Assembly (NCBI GenBank): GCA_946531975.1
Contig: CAMNAY010000090.1
Coordinates: 1-6,871, forward strand
Direction of reading: 5' to 3'
Origin: an uncultured Ruminococcus sp.
GTDB lineage: Bacteria > Bacillota > Clostridia > Oscillospirales > Ruminococcaceae
Length of the DNA: 6,871 nucleotides
Below, piece by piece: positions 6,309-6,871 of this stretch. A program made the translations under genes and the position numbers. A model generated the notes under the pieces. That model was not told the origin of the DNA. It did not search any database and saw only the letters and a program-made list of their open reading frames with translations. Within the stretch, counting starts at the first letter, position 1. The number at the start of each line of letters is the position of its first letter.

Positions 6309-6335
6309 CACCATACGGAGCCGCGGGCATATAAT
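6307..6335 (+). promoter_or_regulatory. Promoter for spoVM
   Basis: A perfect TATAAT (6330-6335) follows TTCACC (6307-6312, 4/6 of TTGACA) with a 17-base spacer. The same bases read CATATAAT (6328-6335), which fits the CATAnnnT form of the sporulation sigma-E -10 box; spoVM is sigma-E dependent in Bacillus subtilis. No good sigma-E -35 box is seen at the usual spacing (a CCATACG at 6311-6317 is about 10 bases away, which is short). Which sigma factor is used cannot be settled here. Confidence 0.6.
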
Positions 6336-6367
6336 AGAAGCAAACGCAGAAAAGGAGGTGCCGATCC

Positions 6368-6457
6368 GTGAAGATTGTCGTTATGCGAAGCCCGCGGCTG
6401 CTGGCAGGACTGTTCCGCCTGATGTTCCGCATCAAAAAGGAGAACAGCGAAGAATAA
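6368..6457 (+). CDS. spoVM: Stage V sporulation protein M (SpoVM)
   Basis: This is a 29-residue peptide, M-K-I-V-V-M-R-S-P-R at the start then LLAGLFRLMFRIKKENSEE, from a GTG start. SpoVM is made in the mother cell, inserts as an amphipathic helix into the convex forespore membrane and recruits the coat ATPase SpoIVA; in Bacillus subtilis it has 26 residues. Aligned without gaps from residue 1 to 20, Lys2, Pro9, Leu12, Gly14, Arg17 and Met19 match the Bacillus protein; Pro9 is known to matter for curvature recognition. The C-terminal tail is slightly longer and charged. A near-perfect ribosome binding site AAAGGAGGT (6351-6359) sits 8 bases before the GTG, which decides the start. It lies downstream of a terminator and has its own promoter. 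It implies the organism forms, or recently formed, endospores. Confidence 0.9.
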   Translation: MKIVVMRSPRLLAGLFRLMFRIKKENSEE

Positions 6458-6480
6458 AACCTGCGCACTGTTTCAGAAGT

Positions 6481-6510
6481 GTGAAAACTGAACATCTGAT
6501 CTGTTATAAT
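6481..6510 (+). promoter_or_regulatory. Extended -10 promoter for the 49-aa ORF
   Basis: TGTTATAAT (6502-6510) is a perfect extended -10 box. GTGAAA (6481-6486) is a weak -35 (4/6) at 18 bases. The -10 is flanked by CTGT (6501-6504) and ACAG (6511-6514), a short palindrome that could mark an operator. The expected transcript start is near 6517. Confidence 0.65.
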
Positions 6511-6517
6511 ACAGGCA

Positions 6518-6538
6518 CAGAAGCGAGGAACGCTTCTG
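6518..6538 (+). repeat. 5'-end hairpin, alternative to the long inverted repeat
   Basis: CAGAAGCG (6518-6525) and CGCTTCTG (6531-6538) form a perfect 8-bp stem with a five-base loop, starting almost exactly at the predicted transcript start. Its right arm shares bases 6533-6538 with the 12-bp long inverted repeat, so the two structures exclude each other. It could protect the 5' end of the short transcript. Confidence 0.6.
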
Positions 6539-6569
6539 AAACAGAAAAAAAAGCGCAGGAGGCAACAAA

Positions 6570-6719
6570 ATGAAGACGTTATTGGTAATTGCATTTTACA
6601 TCTGGCTGTTTATCCGTATTTACCGGTTTGTATATCCGGCACTGTACGGTGAGGAGCCTACGGCGCGGGACCCGCGCCACTCCCAAGCAGCCGCGCAGGG
6701 CGCGGAGCCGATTAACTAA
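6570..6719 (+). CDS. 49-residue membrane peptide of unknown function
   Basis: I do not recognise a family. The ORF runs ATG 6570 to TAA 6717-6719 and has a strong AGGAGG ribosome binding site (6557-6562) seven bases upstream, plus its own extended -10 promoter, which together argue that it is real. The product starts MKTLLVIAFYIWLFIRIYRF, a hydrophobic, aromatic-rich helix of about 18-25 residues, followed by YPALYGEEP and a polar tail rich in Ala, Arg and Gln. It is a probable single-pass small membrane protein with a short soluble tail. Its codons are GC-rich like the neighbours only in the tail; the helix is AT-richer. Placement right after spoVM could mean a sporulation role, a type I toxin-like peptide or an unrelated small membrane regulator; none can be chosen from sequence. 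Confidence 0.65.
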   Translation: MKTLLVIAFYIWLFIRIYRFVYPALYGEEPTARDPRHSQAAAQGAEPIN

Positions 6720-6871
6720 AGGCGGCGCAGTCTCGCTTCACCCAAGGGGCTTCATAGCTGCCGCTGATCGCGGCAGGGGGTATCATCCTCACCGTGTGCT
6801 GGATTAGGATTATCACAAAAGTTTTGGTTGAGCTTATGATACGCGGAGCCTAGAGAGGTGAGGATAAGGAA
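6720..6871 (+). other. Non-coding leader-like segment with hairpin and possible pseudoknot
   Basis: There is no convincing gene here. CTGCCGC (6758-6764) and GCGGCAG (6770-6776) form a perfect 7-bp hairpin. GTATCAT (6780-6786) pairs with ATGATAC (6836-6842), and CCTCACC (6787-6793) pairs with GGTGAGG (6857-6863, extendable to 9 bp by sharing AT 6785-6786 with AT 6864-6865). The last two helices cross, so together they would be a pseudoknot; otherwise they compete. GAGAGGTGAGG and AAGGA near the right edge look like ribosome binding sites for a gene starting beyond the window. It could be a 5' leader or part of a small RNA; no known riboswitch or RNA family is recognised. Confidence 0.4.

Larger units (their letters stand above)
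6461..6558 (+). repeat. Long interrupted inverted repeat spanning the promoter and ribosome binding site of the 49-aa ORF
   Basis: CTGTTTCAGAAG (6468-6479) and CTTCTGAAACAG (6533-6544) are perfect 12-base reverse complements. Just outside them, CTGCGC (6461-6466) matches GCGCAG (6553-6558), interrupted by one A on the left and eight As on the right, giving 18 pairs in total. The right end overlaps the first two bases of the AGGAGG ribosome binding site (6557-6562). The arms enclose a promoter (6505-6510). It is not a standard terminator because no T-run follows. Confidence 0.7.

Noticed and set aside
6319..6399. Perfect 10-bp inverted repeat AGCCGCGGGC / GCCCGCGGCT (6319-6328 and 6390-6399) around the spoVM start
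   Set aside because: The left arm lies at or upstream of the -10 box, so it would not be in the spoVM transcript; the right arm is constrained by coding sequence. It is probably a GC-rich coincidence, though a DNA-level operator is not excluded.
6358..6573. 71-codon frame starting at GTG 6358, overlapping spoVM
   Set aside because: The start falls inside the ribosome binding site itself. The frame overlapping it at 6368 encodes a recognisable SpoVM with ideal spacing.
6589..6807. 72-codon frame overlapping the 49-aa ORF
   Set aside because: No ribosome binding site precedes it, it has no clear membrane or domain feature, and it runs through the structured non-coding segment. The ORF at 6570 has much better expression signals.
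6852..6871. AGGTGAGG considered as the start of an M-box (magnesium) riboswitch
   Set aside because: The eight bases match the start of that motif, but the following bases (ATAAGGAA) do not continue with the CTCCTA-type sequence, and the window ends. It is better read as an SD-like sequence or a helix strand.
1..6871. tRNA, rRNA, transposase, integrase or phage genes
   Set aside because: No T-loop GGTTCGA-type motif, rRNA block, transposase motif or terminal repeats of an insertion element were seen on either strand.

Overview
The window reads as chromosomal DNA of a spore-forming, GC-rich member of the Clostridia. The best guess is Oscillospiraceae/Ruminococcaceae, possibly Ruminococcus. 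Three things point there: a spoVM gene, strong AGGAGG-type ribosome binding sites, and Thr-tract linkers in a secreted domain of the kind common in Ruminococcus envelope proteins. The genus is inference. All recognisable genes lie on the + strand. The long minus-strand open frames overlap better-supported genes and are taken as shadows.

Left part (1-2732) looks like a metabolic operon. It holds the C-terminus of an M42-family metallo-aminopeptidase, a GNAT N-acetyltransferase whose ATG overlaps the peptidase stop codon, a small zinc-dependent cytidine-deaminase-family enzyme, and a YnbB-type PLP enzyme (methionine gamma-lyase family / 'aluminium resistance' family). The YnbB-type gene probably starts at a TTG codon. 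An imperfect hairpin sits between the acetyltransferase and deaminase genes.

Middle part (2733-6308) encodes two single-pass envelope proteins. The first (2833-3636) is unassigned, with a cytoplasmic tail, one membrane helix and an outside domain whose end resembles the BamE/BLIP fold. The second (3868-6264) has an N-terminal zinc ribbon, a Ser/Thr-kinase-like domain, an Arg/Ala/Pro-rich linker, one membrane helix, PASTA-like domains and a C-terminal hexapeptide repeat. The kinase-like domain has lost the usual Lys, HRD Asp, catalytic-loop Asn and DFG Asp, so it should be a pseudokinase. It has its own near-consensus promoter and a structured leader, and ends at a clear intrinsic terminator.

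Right part (6309-6871) has two short genes. The first is a 29-codon GTG-started spoVM, whose product is a small amphipathic helix that localises to the forespore membrane. The second is a 49-aa membrane peptide of unknown role. Around the promoter of the second gene are nested, mutually exclusive inverted repeats, one of which reaches its ribosome binding site. The last 152 bases have no gene but can fold into a hairpin plus two crossing helices (a possible pseudoknot), perhaps the leader of a gene beyond the window. In Bacillus subtilis the PASTA kinase gene prkC also lies a few genes upstream of spoVM, so the pairing seen here may be a remodelled version of that neighbourhood.
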